The notes under the pieces are model-generated. The model saw only the letters and a list, made by a program, of their open reading frames with translations. It searched no databases and was not told where the DNA came from. Positions 1 to 13,500 of a stretch of 64,000 bases of DNA are shown piece after piece (position 1 is the first letter of the stretch; each line of letters opens with the position of its first letter). Where the stretch lies: positions 3,498,996-3,562,995 of the forward strand of contig NC_064037.1 of assembly GCF_932526225.1 (NCBI RefSeq). Reading direction: 5' to 3'. Source of the stretch: Nematostella vectensis (lineage: Eukaryota; Cnidaria; Anthozoa; Actiniaria; Edwardsiidae). Made by a program: the position numbers and the translations under genes.

Positions 1-800
1 TTTTATAGTGGTCATAACTACGATAATACAATTCAATTCAATGATCTATAAAAGCTTTATTTCCATAAAATGCCACGATGTCTAGATAACTATAATCATG
101 GGTTTTATTTGATACCCGGGCGTAGCAGGGGTTCCCCTAGTCGCAACAAAAAAGCTGAAAAATATCTTAACCATGGTACATTTTTTTCGTAAATTGTTTT
201 ATTTCCTACGTCTGTCTGGTTATTTTAAACACGCCATGGCGTACTGGCGCGCGGAGAACCGCACTATCATGTTTTATCATTCGTTCGCTGCGTTTGCCAA
301 GTTTCAAGCGCTAGACCACTTGACATTATAAGCCTTTTCAGGGACGCGTCTAGAGAGAACGGAGCGTGGGATCCAGAGTAGTAATTCAATGACCACTGAT
401 AAATTAAGTTTAAATGGGCATTCTTAGCTTTGGTAATATAAGTCACTAGATCCACCTAGACACTTTTCTATCCAAATACACGCATCAAACTATCGGTCTT
501 CTTAACGACCAACGAAGGGGTTAACTGGTATCGAACTCATCTCGTCACATTTGCACGGTGGGGTTAGGATCCCTCGGACCCCCCCTCTCCCCTCCCCCCT
601 TCTGGATACGCGCCTGCATTAATTACAAAAGAGAAAGTTAACTGGAGGCCAACCAATAAAAGAAGCACAGAGGGGGCACTGAGGAAATATCGTGCTAGTT
701 ATGTTTATCCTAAGTACCTAGCTAAAGGCTGGCGCAAGAGGCGCGTTAACCAGAGTAAAATATTTTATTTGAGTCGTCTTACTTATCCTTTTTAGTGCAG
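1..800. other. Non-coding sequence upstream of the first visible SLC22 exon
   Basis: No convincing exon, RNA gene or repeat was recognised here. The next exon begins in mid-codon at 801, so this is most likely intron of the SLC22 gene whose earlier exons lie outside the window. Confidence 0.4.
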
Positions 801-3147
801 GGAGGCGTTTGACGCATGGAGCATGCGCAGTAACCGCAGGAGTCATGTTACTCACGATGTTGGCGATCTACAAAGGTAAACCCTGTAAGAAAATAATGAA
901 AACACTATTGTCAAATCATATATAAGTGTCTGCTAAGTATGAAATCCAACTTTGAAATCGCCATCCAAATTTTGCATTTTAATTTGTCTTATAAAGAGGC
1001 TGCACCCCCCCCCCCGAAAAAAAAACTGATTGAGCTCGGGCTTCCTGTGTGTGATCTTCTCTAGGTTATCCGCTGCTTACAACAGCGCTGGCTCTCGTCG
1101 GCACAATGTTCGGTAACATCAACTGGGCCTCTGTGTATTTGACGACAGCGGAGCTTTACCCGACAAGAATCAGGTAAGTCTGCATTCATTTACAACATCG
1201 GCATTTTTTTTTACTTTTACTACACCATTCTATCATCGCTATCAACCTCATTATCATCACCATCGCTATTAACCTCATCTCTATTACCATAACTATCATT
1301 CCTGCATTAATCTTATCATCATCACTATCATAATCATCATCATTATCATAATCATCATCATTATTTTCATCATAATCATCTTTAACAGCAACTAGCCTGC
1401 TAGCCGGCTCTCATTGGTGCAGCGCATCACGGCCTTCGCGCGCGCACAGGGTTCCCAATATTCGAAAATAAAACATTTCCGAATAACTCACAGTGAGAGC
1501 CGGCTAGCAGGCTATAACAGCAACCGGCTTTGCCATCTGACCATATTTCGATACTCATTATTAGGAACATCGCCCTTGGTGCAGGTTCTACGAGCGCTCG
1601 CATCGGTGCTATCTTGGCGCCATACGTAGCCATGACGGTAAGTATTTCACGTTCTTTGTTTTGCCAAAGACGGTTTTATCAAATATCAGCCAATAAACGT
1701 AAAGTAATATATTTGATTGACAAGGTAAGTGTTTTTACAGTATTCTAAATTCACCGCGAAGTATTGATTTCGTTACCCACGTTGATTGACTGACGGATTC
1801 CCTGCTAGCAGAGGCCTCTTTTCTCTGTATTTCGCTGGGCTGGAGTTCGCGAGGAAAAGATACCTGTGCCATGGGTCGAAACTGTTTCTGTTGCGCATGC
1901 GTGAGCGTTAATAAGCGACCGACGTGCCAAAACCCGTTCTTTGCATGGGTTTAGTCGGAAATCATGAATCAAACTCCGGTTAGTTTTCCTCTTCGAAAAA
2001 AGAAAACAACTGTTCAATTTCAATCACCTAAAACGTCACTAAAAAGATTGAACAACAAACGCAGCAAAGACGAGTTTTGTCTTGTTTGTGGGATTAATTT
2101 CAAGACATCTGTGCAGGCGAGTTTCTTCAATGTAAATATCGCACAGTTGGATTCGAAGAAAATGTTACAAAACTTTTTGGCAAACTTAGATCAGCTATTC
2201 CCAGAAGAATATGCAAAACCTGTAAACGGAAGATTGACTCGTTAGTCAAAAGAGAGAAAATTTTGAATGAAGATAAGGCATTGAATGGCTTCTTTTATAA
2301 TTCGTCGCGTGATATTTCTACGGAGGACGCCGTTTCAAATGCGGGCTCATTATCTCGCAGCGGATATACGTTTCACGCATGCGCTAGTCATTGTGGGCTC
2401 AAATAGTGGCCAGTAATTAATGAACGGAGCATGCGCTCTGGATCTCGTCCACAATCGTGGACGGCGGTTTGATCAAACGAACTTGCGACCCATGGCAGAG
2501 GTATCTTTTCCTCGCGAACTCAGCCCAGCGAAATACAAAGAAAAGAGGCCTCTGCTAGCAGGGAAACTGACGGACGGACATACCATAAAAGCTCGTTTTA
2601 GCGTGCAGCTTCCAATAAGCGCCCCGCTCAAAATATGAGATAAGCGCCCCACCTTCCACGTATGTAATGATGACCGAATGTAAGGCGCAAAGCGACCGAA
2701 TACAATGCCCCCCAAATCGAATAAGCGCCCGCCACGTTACTTATAAAAACGCATACTATATCTGACTGAATGAATGGCCGACGGCCGGACGACCTGAATG
2801 CATAAACTGTGGACAGATATATAATGCTTAGTTTCATGAATAACTTGTCGCTTGTTGACTATCTAAACCTTCAATAGGCCCAGTTACCAGGCCTCTCCCT
2901 GGCCCTGCCGGTCACCATATTTGGCGTGGTTGCTTTGCTGAATGGCATGCTCTCCTATTGGCTGCCGGAAACTTTGTTCGCCAAAATGCACCAGACGATC
3001 GAAGAGACAGAGGCCGCTCAAGATTATTATGGGATACCTTGCTGCGGAAGACCTCCTGAGAGGCGCGAAATTCGATTGAACGGAAAACCAGAAACCAATG
3101 GGGCCGTGGTGACGGATGACACGGAATTTGTATTAACCAAACTGTAA
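801..3147 (+). CDS. SLC22-family organic ion transporter, C-terminal exons (partial)
   Basis: These are the last four exons of a major-facilitator transporter of the SLC22 (organic cation/anion/carnitine) family, a plasma-membrane carrier for small organic ions. Exons are 801-875, 1065-1173, 1565-1637 and 2878-3147; phases agree at every junction and the stop is at 3147. The reading contains GRRLTH (the loop motif after a membrane helix), a hydrophobic stretch running into TTAELYPTRIRN, which is the SLC22 signature before the penultimate helices, then GAGSTSARIGAILAPY and a final helix ending in YWLPETL. A charged cytosolic tail of about 60 residues follows. The 5' exons, including the large extracellular loop, are off the window. 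Substrate cannot be inferred. The third intron of this group carries a Mutator-like element and the second a short MITE. Confidence 0.85.
1200..1385. repeat. Degenerate ATC/ATT-rich simple repeat
   Basis: Imperfect trinucleotide-like run (TCATCA, TTATCA, CTATCA variants) inside an SLC22 intron. Nothing else is visible in it. Confidence 0.7.
1393..1514. mobile_element. Short MITE with 21-bp inverted ends and 10-bp target duplication
   Basis: The ends are perfect inverted repeats of 21 bp (left end begins TAGCCTGCTAGCCGG). The element is flanked by an exact 10-bp direct repeat, TAACAGCAAC, at 1383-1392 and 1515-1524. A 9-11 bp duplication is typical of Mutator-like (MULE) transposons, so this is called a non-autonomous MULE-type MITE. 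It ends 50 bp before the SLC22 exon at 1565. Confidence 0.85.
1798..2565. mobile_element. Mutator-like non-autonomous element with about 83-bp inverted ends and 9-bp target duplication
   Basis: Left and right ends are inverted repeats of about 83 bp with a few mismatches, starting TTCCCTGCTAGCAGAGG. They are flanked by an exact 9-bp direct repeat ACTGACGGA at 1789-1797 and 2566-2574. The size of the duplication and the long inverted ends fit the MULE superfamily. The interior carries a degenerate coding fragment rather than a transposase, so the element is non-autonomous. It sits in the last SLC22 intron. Confidence 0.85.
1964..2370 (+). pseudogene. Captured zinc-finger (ZAD-like) coding fragment inside the Mutator-like element
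   Basis: The frame starting at 1964 encodes about 55 residues of basic sequence followed by FCLVCGINFK. After one frame change near 2110-2160, another frame continues with GFEENVTKLFG, RRICKTCKRKI and LVKREKIL. The paired Cys-x2-Cys knuckles about 50 residues apart resemble a ZAD-type zinc-binding module, and I recall similar sequences as abundant in cnidarian predicted proteins. No intact reading frame spans it, so it is treated as a broken fragment carried by the transposon. Family assignment is tentative. Confidence 0.45.
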
Positions 3148-4448
3148 AACGCAAATGCGTCTCGTCCGAACTCGTCACCTTCCCCACATCTTCCCACAAC
3201 ACTTTGCGACGCGTGCGTGAAAGCGAGGTCAGGCATCAAAATTGTAAACAAGACGACAAAGTTCGTTTTTATCCTTGATGTGTGAAAGGTCTAAAACACT
3301 TAGTTGTAAGACTGGTCGTTTTTGAAGAAGGTGAAAAGAAAGTAGATTACAATTTTCCTTCCAGTTTTCCTCGTTTTTACTCGTTCATGAGTTTTAACAT
3401 ATCGTTGCAGCCCTCTTGACACCTCCACGGCATGCAAACGTTTGGATGCCCGATGATGTTTTTTATTATAAGTTATTATAATTACGGGCTATTTATAACA
3501 CCCTAAATAATGTTTAACAATGCTTCATTAGATTGCCATTCACTCGGTCAATAGCTATCCAATAAAGACGGCAGACTATGAGAGATATGACCGTTGGCGC
3601 CAGACCGACGCTATCATTAATAAACACACGCCTTCTCCGCTACTACGGGGTTGTAGCGCCCCGCCTATGATTATGATAAATAAATCTCGTGGTAGCGTTA
3701 AAAATAATGCTTTCTTATCTGGTCCTTCCTAAGTTTTCGGATTACTCCTATGAGATGGTGAAAGTTTTATAACGCAATTAATGTTTTATTTCTTTTTGAC
3801 TTGTAGTTTCGAAATGTACCTCTTTATCCAAATTCAATATACATTTATATGTTAATTAGATATTATCTTTCTTGCTTGTTAGGTTGAATATTTTCGCAGT
3901 CTTGTGTGACATTTTTTGCTGCTGCTGCTGCAAAAAAAATATTGCAAATGCGTTCTGAATTTCAGAATGGAACTAATTCACTTATAACACTTAAAATGTT
4001 ATCAATCCTGAAAAAAAAAACACCTTTTTGCCATTTTTAGATTGTGAAATAATCCACAAGTAAGGTTTTTATTTCCAGAATAAAACATAACAGGCGTTCG
4101 ACGAATAAAACGCAATTTAACGCAACATTATTTTCCTTTTATAATCACATAAGCGGATAGAAGGGACCCCTGGTCATTTAGGGATTTGGGTGTTTTTATT
4201 GGTTGCGCTTTGCAAGAATTAAAATATTCACGCTGTGTGGCTTATTTTGATCGTAACGAAAACCTAAGAATATATGCAAATCCCCGTCCAGTGTTAAAAG
4301 ATAACAAACCACCCGGCAGTTTTCCACACGAAGAGCATGTAAACCCACTTGTTGGCCGAGAGGGAACTTCCTGATTTACCCTACATTCCTGGGATTCTTT
4401 CTATGACGTCACTGTTACTGGACTACATCCCAAAAACATTGTGTGCAG
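3148..4448. other. 3' flank of the SLC22 gene
   Basis: AT-rich sequence with several AATAAA-like signals (for example near 3559, 3618 and 4079) that could end the SLC22 transcript. No other coding or RNA feature was recognised. Confidence 0.5.
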
Positions 4449-4535
4449 CATGGTCTCGAGAATGAATTAACGATTATCCTTAAATGTTATTTGACCACTG
4501 AATTAATGATAGTCATTAATTCATTGTCATGCGCA
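4449..4535 (+). repeat. 87-bp terminal-type repeat, left copy
   Basis: Identical over all 87 bp, in reverse complement, to 30335-30421. It is internally semi-palindromic: AATGAATTAACGATTATC near its start is matched by an inverted version near its end, and GAATTAATGATAGTCATTAATTC has a palindromic core. The right edge lies 54 bp before the first ATG of the KDZ transposase gene. No exact target duplication was found outside the pair. It could be the left terminus of a very large transposon or one of two copies of a small MITE. Confidence 0.9.
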
Positions 4536-4548
4536 TGGACAAGTGAAT

Positions 4549-4554
4549 TATAAA
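4549..4554 (+). promoter_or_regulatory. Candidate TATA box of the KDZ transposase gene
   Basis: TATAAA lies 35 bp before the start codon, between the 87-bp repeat and the first exon. If it is used, the 5' untranslated leader would be very short. Confidence 0.45.
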
Positions 4555-4588
4555 GCGTTCGACGCAGCGTCTAGGTATCACATCCAAT

Positions 4589-7500
4589 ATGGCGCCCAAA
4601 TCTCGTGGTAAGTGGGACGCAGTTCAGCGCTGTTTAAGCTTTTACTGACCATCATCAAAGGCTCTTTTGGAGATGTGTAAACGATGGGAGTTTTTGGCGA
4701 TTTTTTTTTTACCTCCTCGTCTATTTTTTTGTAGGTAAAAGAAAGAAATCCGTAGAAGAACTTCTCAAAGAAGGCAGAGACTTGCTTGATCGGCAAGAAG
4801 TAAAATCAAAGCGAAAGAGGAAACCGGTTCGATTTTTATTTTCTACCGATCCAGCCACGGGACTCAGAAATAACAAAGGGACGTATAAAGGTCAGAAAAA
4901 ATCTAAAGAAAAGAGGCTGAACCCCGAGTTTGACGTCTCTGGCGAAGGTTTGTTGTCAAGATGAATGTGTGAGTGTTCAGTCTAAACACTTTTTTATCTT
5001 GTCTATTTGTTGTTCCTGTAAAACATTACTACTGCCAATATGTTATTTCCCCCTAATAGTATCTACTGTGCTGATTTTTTAAACAAGTTGGGCTGGAGGT
5101 TTACTTGAAAAGCTATTTCAAGTTGAATATTTCCCGTCAGCAGGCTAGTTGAATAGAGGATCACCACTTGAAATATATAGGTGATATAAAGCGCTAGAAT
5201 ATTAATGATGAAGTGGCGGTAGCCACGGAACTTCTGTAGAACTATTATAGCGTTTTATAACACATTTTCAAGTATTATTTACATAATTAAAGCGCTATAA
5301 TGAAACAAAGATCAAGTCTCACAAAGTCTTCTGTAGAATCTTTTCTCCATGGCTGCAAGCACTCAAACAATCCTTGAATGGCACCAATACGTGCATGCTC
5401 TGAAGCACTTAAAGCTGGCAGGATCAGTGGACTAACAAATGCTTGGCATCCCGCTTTATGTGGCCAATCACAAATCACGAAAATACTCTTCACCACCCTG
5501 TCTACTGTACACGTAATGCCTATGCAATCACCATTGTCACCAGCAGACTAAAAACTTCTGTCTCATTCAAATAATTCTGTTTTCACATTTAGGTGGATAT
5601 TATGAAAATGAGGTACACCATGAAGACAACATCGCTGAAGAAGGTACAAACACAGGGCCCATATTAATACAAAATCCACCAGAAAATCAAGGGATTTTTT
5701 GGTAAAAAGCAAAAACAATTTTTCAATAGAAAAATTGGAAAGCTATTGCATTTATTTTGACACTCTTAAAGGCTATCGATATAAGTCATCATCTGTGATA
5801 ACAACCAAAACAAATTCTTTTAGAAGCTTGAAAGTTCACAGGTGCTTGTGATGTCAAATTGCATGTGTTGCTTCCTTGTATATATCCCATAGTGATTCAC
5901 GAATTTTGAAATTTATTTTCATGTTTGATAAAATACGTAAAATATTAACATAGAAGTTTTTGTCACGAAAGTTTCCAGTTGTTACTTGAACTGCACTTTT
6001 GAACTTTTGTCATTCTTACCATGACTTAAAAGTATGATCCACGGTCTCTGAAACTTGTCATACTGTATGATCCCCAATAATAATCATTTGCTATTGAGAC
6101 TAGTTTTGCATGATGTGATATCATGTATAAGTTTCTTGCATGTTTCGTGGATAACAGTGATTGATAGATTTACAATATTCTGTCACATCCTTAGGTGTTA
6201 CAAGACTTGATCTCAAGGCTATTAAAGATATTGTTGAGGAATGGTGCAGCAAAAACAAAAAGCCAAAGCAATGCTGGACAGACAGACAGGAGCAGCTACA
6301 TGAAAGCTGGGCAGAGACAAGACCATCTCTCTTTGCAGCTGCCCTCTCTGCAAGGTTTAGCCCACCAGAGAGTGACATATGTCAGGTCTGCACAGTAAAC
6401 AAAGTGTCGATACGCTGTTTGATGTGCAAAGAGGGGCTATTATGTGGCCCATGTGACCAGGAAAGACATGCAGATGCTCCATTTCATGACCGTGACATCT
6501 TAATAGATGGTCACTATGAAGCACTGCCAAATTATGTCTCAAAAAGTGCTCTTGGAGAGTGGATAGATGTCAGTAAGTATTGCTATCACACACATTTCAT
6601 TGTTAATACTATAATTATGCCGCTAGGCCTAGCTCCCATCACAATTACCAGTTTGTCATTCAGCCACCATCAGCAGTTACAAGTTTAACTTTTTTGTAAG
6701 ATCAGTACCAGTCTGGAAGTCCCTGCCAAGTTTTTTTTTAAATAAATTTAATCTGTAATTAAGTTTTGTGCTATGTACATGTACCTTACCTAGTGAGCTA
6801 ACCATACAATGAGCACTGGCTAGTCAAGTTTCTTTTTTCTATGCCAAACTCCAGGGGTAGATCCAGTTAGATTGGGTATATACCTTGTGTATTGACCAAA
6901 ACTGCAAATCTCCCTCAATATAGAGAAAAATTCTCTGGATATAGCCCCATCAAATATAACATTTTATCTGATCATAAAAACATTCTTTGTCTGGAAACAG
7001 TACAAGCTTTGCCACCAAACTCCCCTATCCACTGCCCTGGTTGTCGAGGCATCTGTGACCCAAGTGCACCCCTTCCTGGCACTCATCTTATAGTGGTTAA
7101 CTTAAATGGTATGTACACATAGCTTTAACAATTTGCTTTTTAAAGGCCCATCCCTTAAAGGTCTCAATCATTGACATACTTTACATTTGAACAAAAAAAA
7201 CCCGTTGAATCATTTGAATGTTCTCCAGCTCTAAATTGTGAAATAGGTTTCCTTTAATCAATTTCCTTCAATCTTTGGATCTTGCTTTGTAAAACCAAAC
7301 CAAAGTAACAATGTTTGAGTGACTTTGAGTGATTTGAATCACTGTGTTTAATATTTTAGCAGAACATTTTAGCCTTTAACCTTCTTAACTTTTGATTGGC
7401 GAAAACCTATTTCCCAAAGTTCTTCAAGAGTTTGAAAAGTGGTGGTCATGAAACAATAGTTTCAGCTGTACGTACATATAATTGTAGATAAAATTAACAT

Positions 7501-10500
7501 GCTTTCTACAGTCAGAGGCCATTGTTGATGTTGTTATTGTTGTTGTTGTGTTTAGGGAGGTATGACTTACTGCATCGCAGTTTCAAATGCAATGGCTGCA
7601 ATGAGCTGTTTTCAACATCACATCCCTTAGTATTGATACAGCTGGGGTATTGGCCAGGAAGTGTGACCAGTGTGACCTATGGATTTGACCAAAGACTTTT
7701 GTCCTACTGGGACATCCTGCAAAAACAGATTCCTGGCATTTCTGAACATGCTTTCCTGAAGTCCTTAGAGTTGCACTCCCAGTTATATGGAAGAGTAAGT
7801 TGAATGCACATCATAAGCCCAATTGTCAGTCATTTATATAAGTGATGAAAAATTTCAAGATTTTGATAAGTTTCTGAGGAACATAATGTATGAAGGATGT
7901 TCAAACTGTAGGTGTTCTTGTTTAAAATATCAGGTGATCTTGTTTAGACAAAATATCAAAAGGAATCCCTGGTCATCTATTCATTCCTCTATTTGTAATT
8001 TTGACCTCCAACAACTTTTATATGCCTTAACACTCCTACCCAGCACTTGCCATAGTAATGGACCAACTGCATTTTATGATTATACAGTAGGAACTTCTTT
8101 TTTTTTGATAAACAGTCCACCCCACAGCGGTCTCAGGGATAAAAAACAAAGGAATCTCAAGCGGGGATTTGTTTTCACTGATCAGGACCTTACTTTATGA
8201 CACCCCAAAATAGTACAATACTTCTAAAGTTCTAGGCCATATTTTTCTCTGGCAAACCCCCCAAAAAACACTGTGTGGCAGATTTTAAAGACAGATTGTT
8301 TTAGTGTTTAATAATAATGATAATGATAGTGAAAGTGATAGTGATAGTTATAATTATAATCATAATAAAGGTTTATTGCAGTATTTCTACAGAGTAGCTC
8401 TACATCTGCAAGGTATAAAAAAGAAAAGGGCATAAAATATATCTATATAATAAAGTACAGCAAATCTAAAAAGGATATTATAAAAAAACTATAATAAAAT
8501 TATCAAAATATATAAAAATACCTAATATATTTTAAATGTCGTAAATATCTTCAAGCAAGTGTGGCCAAGTTACTTAATGATTTCATGTATCCCATTCTAA
8601 AGATTTATGGTAGCTTTTCAGAAAAAATAGTTAATTTTCAAAATGCACTAAAATTAGAGTAATAGTGTTCTTTCCCTTGAGTGACAAGATTTTTGGCTGC
8701 TTGTTGATGAAATTGCATGATGTTGTAAAACAATCTGTCTTAAATACATGGACCACTATAACTGAGTGTGGAGGAATATCCCCCTTCCCTCTAGGACAAT
8801 CCCTGAAGCTGATATTAGTAGTAGCAATGTTCAATTTCTTATTTTAGATCCCCACCATAAATGCATCCACCTTCAGAACATCATTCCAGGAGTGGAAATA
8901 CTTACAGTTCGAGATAAACAGCATTTGCCATATGGACTGGATGCAGTGCCCTGCTTGTTCAGATGATCAGCATTCTGTCCATGTAGATGGAAATATGAAG
9001 CTTTATAGGTTTAAGTCTGCTGGAAGGCAAGTGTACTGGAAAAAAAAAACACCTTGATAAAATATAATTTACTGTGCCATGTTTAAAACATCATTGGGAG
9101 CATGAAAAAATCTTGTAAGACAAGGCGTCTTTACACAATTGCACAGCAGTTTTGTGTACCTAGATAGTTACCTAGATAGTTACACTATAATGCTGGTAGC
9201 GTGAATCCTGAATTGATCTCCTATTTTTATTTTATAGCCGAAAGAAAGAATGCTACTATGGAGAAGCCTTTATTGCGTCTAATAATAAGGTTGATGAACA
9301 CATAAAGAACATTTATCACGGTGCCAAACACAAGGTATTTTTGGTGTAGAAATTTACACACAATGAATCAAATTACATTGTTTGGATGGTCAGAATTAAA
9401 ATTACTCAATATTAATTGTCTGGCTTAGCACTTACATGTAGCACACGATAATTTCCCTGCAAGCTGAGGGATGATTTGTAGACTTTTATAAATTATCCTA
9501 TGGCTTGAGGGGAAAATTTAATCACTAAATGCTGCAAGATGCCATGCTATAAATGTGTATACTATGATACTGATTATATGAACCTGTATATTGAGTTGTA
9601 GCTGGACCAACAAACATGTGCCGTTCCTAAGCAGTGAGAGACTTGCATCTAGAAACTGAACATATTGCATTCTGAATTTGTATTGTTTGCTTCGCTTCTG
9701 ATGCTTCAGGCTCAACCTGTTTTTTTATTATTATAATGCACAGCACATGTTTTTGTGCCATTGCCTCATAACATGAGATAGTGAGAAGAGAACCATAAGG
9801 CAATCAGCAGAATGCCAGGCTAAAAAATGACAAATGATTCATTCAGTCATTCAATGAGCTTCATTGGTCGAGTATGTTCATTTCAAAATCACCCATCCTA
9901 CAATATAAGCATTAGAGCCCACATTAACTATACCAGGCAAGATTCATTTTTTTTTTAACTTTGGGCAAGTCATCCAATGTCGGTGAAATCTTGCTTACCC
10001 ATGCCTGGAAGGCAATGGTCTGGCAATTGTAGCACTCAAAATATCACCCCCAAATTTTTATCCATTGAACTTGAAATTAATATAATTATTATAATATATA
10101 ATTCATGATCATATTCTTGTACTGATATATCGGTAGTTAGATGATGAGGATGCATCTTATTTTAAGTTTATCATTTTTAGACTGTGAGTCTATTTTTATT
10201 TTTATTTTTGTCAATCTTTCACTTAATAGGATATAGGTGGAGGTAGCATGTGTGGCGAGTCCAACTGGAGAGCTGCAGGCAACAACCTGAAAAAGAAGAA
10301 AAATCTTTCTGAAACAGGACTAGAAATCGCAGCATGCAGGCACGGACTTGCGCAGAATGCCATTAATATGATGTATGGCGAGATTTATGGATATGCCCAT
10401 TACCTGCAGCTAAATCATTTTATACCTAAGGGGGTCAAATTCTTATGGTACGATGTGGTTTGCCTGTATTGGCCTTGGCTCCGAAGAAATGAAAATGAAG

Positions 10501-13500
10501 CTTCTAAAAAGATGAAACCTGCATTATCCGTTATGCACGCAAAAGCTCATGCATGGCATTGTCAGGTATGTTTTATTACAGTTTCTCTTCGTTATGTTCT
10601 GCTCCATTTTTAAAGTTGATGGACTTTCAAACAAAATGCAGGAATCAAGAACTTGATCACCAGCAGCCATGAAAAATAATAGCATTTTTACAGTGCAAAG
10701 ACAGAAAGCAGGACATGCTCCTACATTGTACCAATGAAATTGTTTTGGGCTCTGATTTGTTGGACCAAATTTTCTACAAAATCCAACTGTTTTAACACCA
10801 AATTCAATTTGTCGGTTTTGTATGTTCAGCATGCCCTGCTGTGCCGTGCTGTGAACTAGTTACATCTAGTTCTGTTTTGTATCTAAAGGCCATATGGGGC
10901 GGGCGTTGGCAAACTGGTGCTGCTGCCACTACTGGAGAGGAAACAGAACAAGTGAATAGCCACTTTTCAAGACTTGGCTCCACTACCAAGCATATGCTTC
11001 CAGAAGGTTTGAGTTTTATATTGATCTTTATACGCTTACCTTTACACGTTTTGTCACATAGTTGTTATGTTTCCCGGTTGACAAAAGCTCAATTTTACGT
11101 ACAGAAAATCTTTCAAAAAAAGGAACAAACATTTTGAAAGAACAAAAAAATGTAATCATTGTTGGACTTTTTTATCAGGACGAGAAGAATTACTGACAGA
11201 GCATGCTTTGGAGTGGAACAGGAGGAAAATAGTTGGCATGCCATCTTATCTGGCTCGCAAATATAAGCGGGTAAGTTATGAACAGCTAGCGTTGAAGTGA
11301 AAGGAAAGGGACTAAATCGGAATTGTGTGAACTGTTGCTCATTGGTTTTAGGTTGAAAAGCAGTTTACCACTTTAAATGCAGAGATTGACAAGGAATTCG
11401 TAGAGATAAATTTCGGCCGCGATTGTGCAAAGGAGTGGAAAGAGGAAATTCTGAGAGTTGCTAAAGGTATTTTATAGTACTAGTAGATCAAACCGTGCAT
11501 ATTGCACGAAAATGCATTCTTTTTTTACTCGGTACATTAGAATCTAATGACCCGCATTAGAATGCTAAATATTGTACAATGCTTTCTTAGTTTAGCTGTT
11601 TTATTTATTTACTTTTACAGTGGAACAGTGTTCGTTACAATCGAGAAAATCAAAGATAACAGACGCTGAAAGGAGGTACCTCGTTCAGATCATGGGAAAG
11701 GAGCCAAAAACTGACTACGAAAAGGCATTGCTGAGCGTGTCAAAAGAAATATATGGCGAGAAGGCGAAGGACTGTTCTGGAGGAGTGACCCTTTCAGCAG
11801 AAAAGGGCATGTTAGAGGAGAACGCTGTTCTATATTTGAGAAAGCAAATGGAGCAAATGCACTTCTCCATAGCTCAGGCCGTTTACAATATGGGCAAGCT
11901 TACTGGTAGGTAAAATAATTTTTTTTTTGTAAGTTATCTGTCGTTTATTTGCGAAAAGATAAAACACTATAGAAAAGTTTGCGTCACTTGACATGAGCCG
12001 TGGCGACCTTGGACCTTGTTAAATTATTTGTTTGCAACTCTATCTAACGTTTGTCACATTTTATTTTTTCGTCGAACCTAACACTTTTGCGTATTTTGGC
12101 CATTGACAACAATTTTTTCAAGGCTTGCGGATAATTTTGTTTTTGTTTATTACATGTAACTACGTTATTTGTAAAAACTTTCTTAAATTGAATTCCCTAG
12201 ATACTTCGAAGCAACGGAAGAAATTGCGTACGAAAGTGACGTCTTGGAAACAGACCCTAAAGACAGCGGTTGACCGGCATAATGCCATCAACCCATCCAG
12301 CATCGTCAAAGAGGATGATGTGGAGGAAGGGCTATTCGCGTGGAGCCAAACAGAATGTCAAGATTGCGGTAATGTCGCATGTCCCATTTTATTTATATAA
12401 TATTGCGTGCTCATTGTGACGTTGCTGATACTTATCATATGTAGGGGCACTATCATGATATTAAAAAATATAAAATTGAGCACTTGAGTAGTGAATTACG
12501 AACATGATATTCGAATCCAATAGACGGTTTCAGCTTCAATGCACAGTGCGCATTGCGTGTTGGTTATAGGTGGGAAATTTGACGGTAAAGTGTTGTTGTG
12601 GGCATTGCTTGGGCATTTTGTACGAAGAAGAGCGCGTGCATTGATAGCTGGTAGTCATTGAAGGCTTGGAGATAAGAGGAAGTTACTATATTGGTTTTCT
12701 TAATCTTTAGTTTCACTACGCACAAAGCGACGTCTTGTCAATAAAGTGATGGAAGCTGAACGCTTTGGAGAGGAGCTGGTCCTTCTTAAGAGAGAGATGG
12801 TTTCGTTCCTTAAGTTCTACAAAGACGTCAAACTTCCGTCGCTGAGAGAGGAACAGACGCGCTTACAGGACCTCATGAATGCAGGTACCTAAAACCTACG
12901 GGTAAAACAATTTGTTGTTTTGTTCGAAGTTTTAAGGTATTTCTGCTTGGATATTGCGTCGGCCATACCTGTTATAGCTGCTTCTGGATCCTGGCCTTCT
13001 GATGATGCGATCCCAACAAAGAAAGCCAATAAAATGCGCGATATTGTTCGAGAACATTTGTTAACGAGAACATTAACCTATTGCCCTTGCTTTTTTTTTT
13101 TAAGGTGGGGAATCGTCGCTCTCGCATGATGATAAGGTATGTAGTGAAACTGCTAAGTAAATGCAAGCTCAATCTCTGCATTTTCTTGTTAACCAAAAGC
13201 GTCGTGCGAGTACAGTATCTTATTGCAGTTTTTATAATTCTGTTGGAAAGATCGCGACTGCTAGAATTTAGTGGTAGGGTAGCTTGGAATTCGAGCTTGG
13301 GATTTTGCTTGCATGGGGACGAGGGGCATTTTTGGAATTCTCGTTGAATGGGATGTTGGTTTTGGTGCAGAGGCTAAATTTTGGGTTTGAGTAGACGCTT
13401 TAAGGCAAAAACTACATGAATTAGCGCGACTTAACTGCACGCCTACGATAATCTTGTTGTCAATTTTCAGAATTTAAAATTTGTTTTTTTTTTTCTGTAG

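Noticed and set aside
7823..8200. Open frame of 125 codons in a KDZ intron
   Set aside because: It is not flanked by suitable splice sites in phase, and its sequence has no relation to the KDZ domains on either side.
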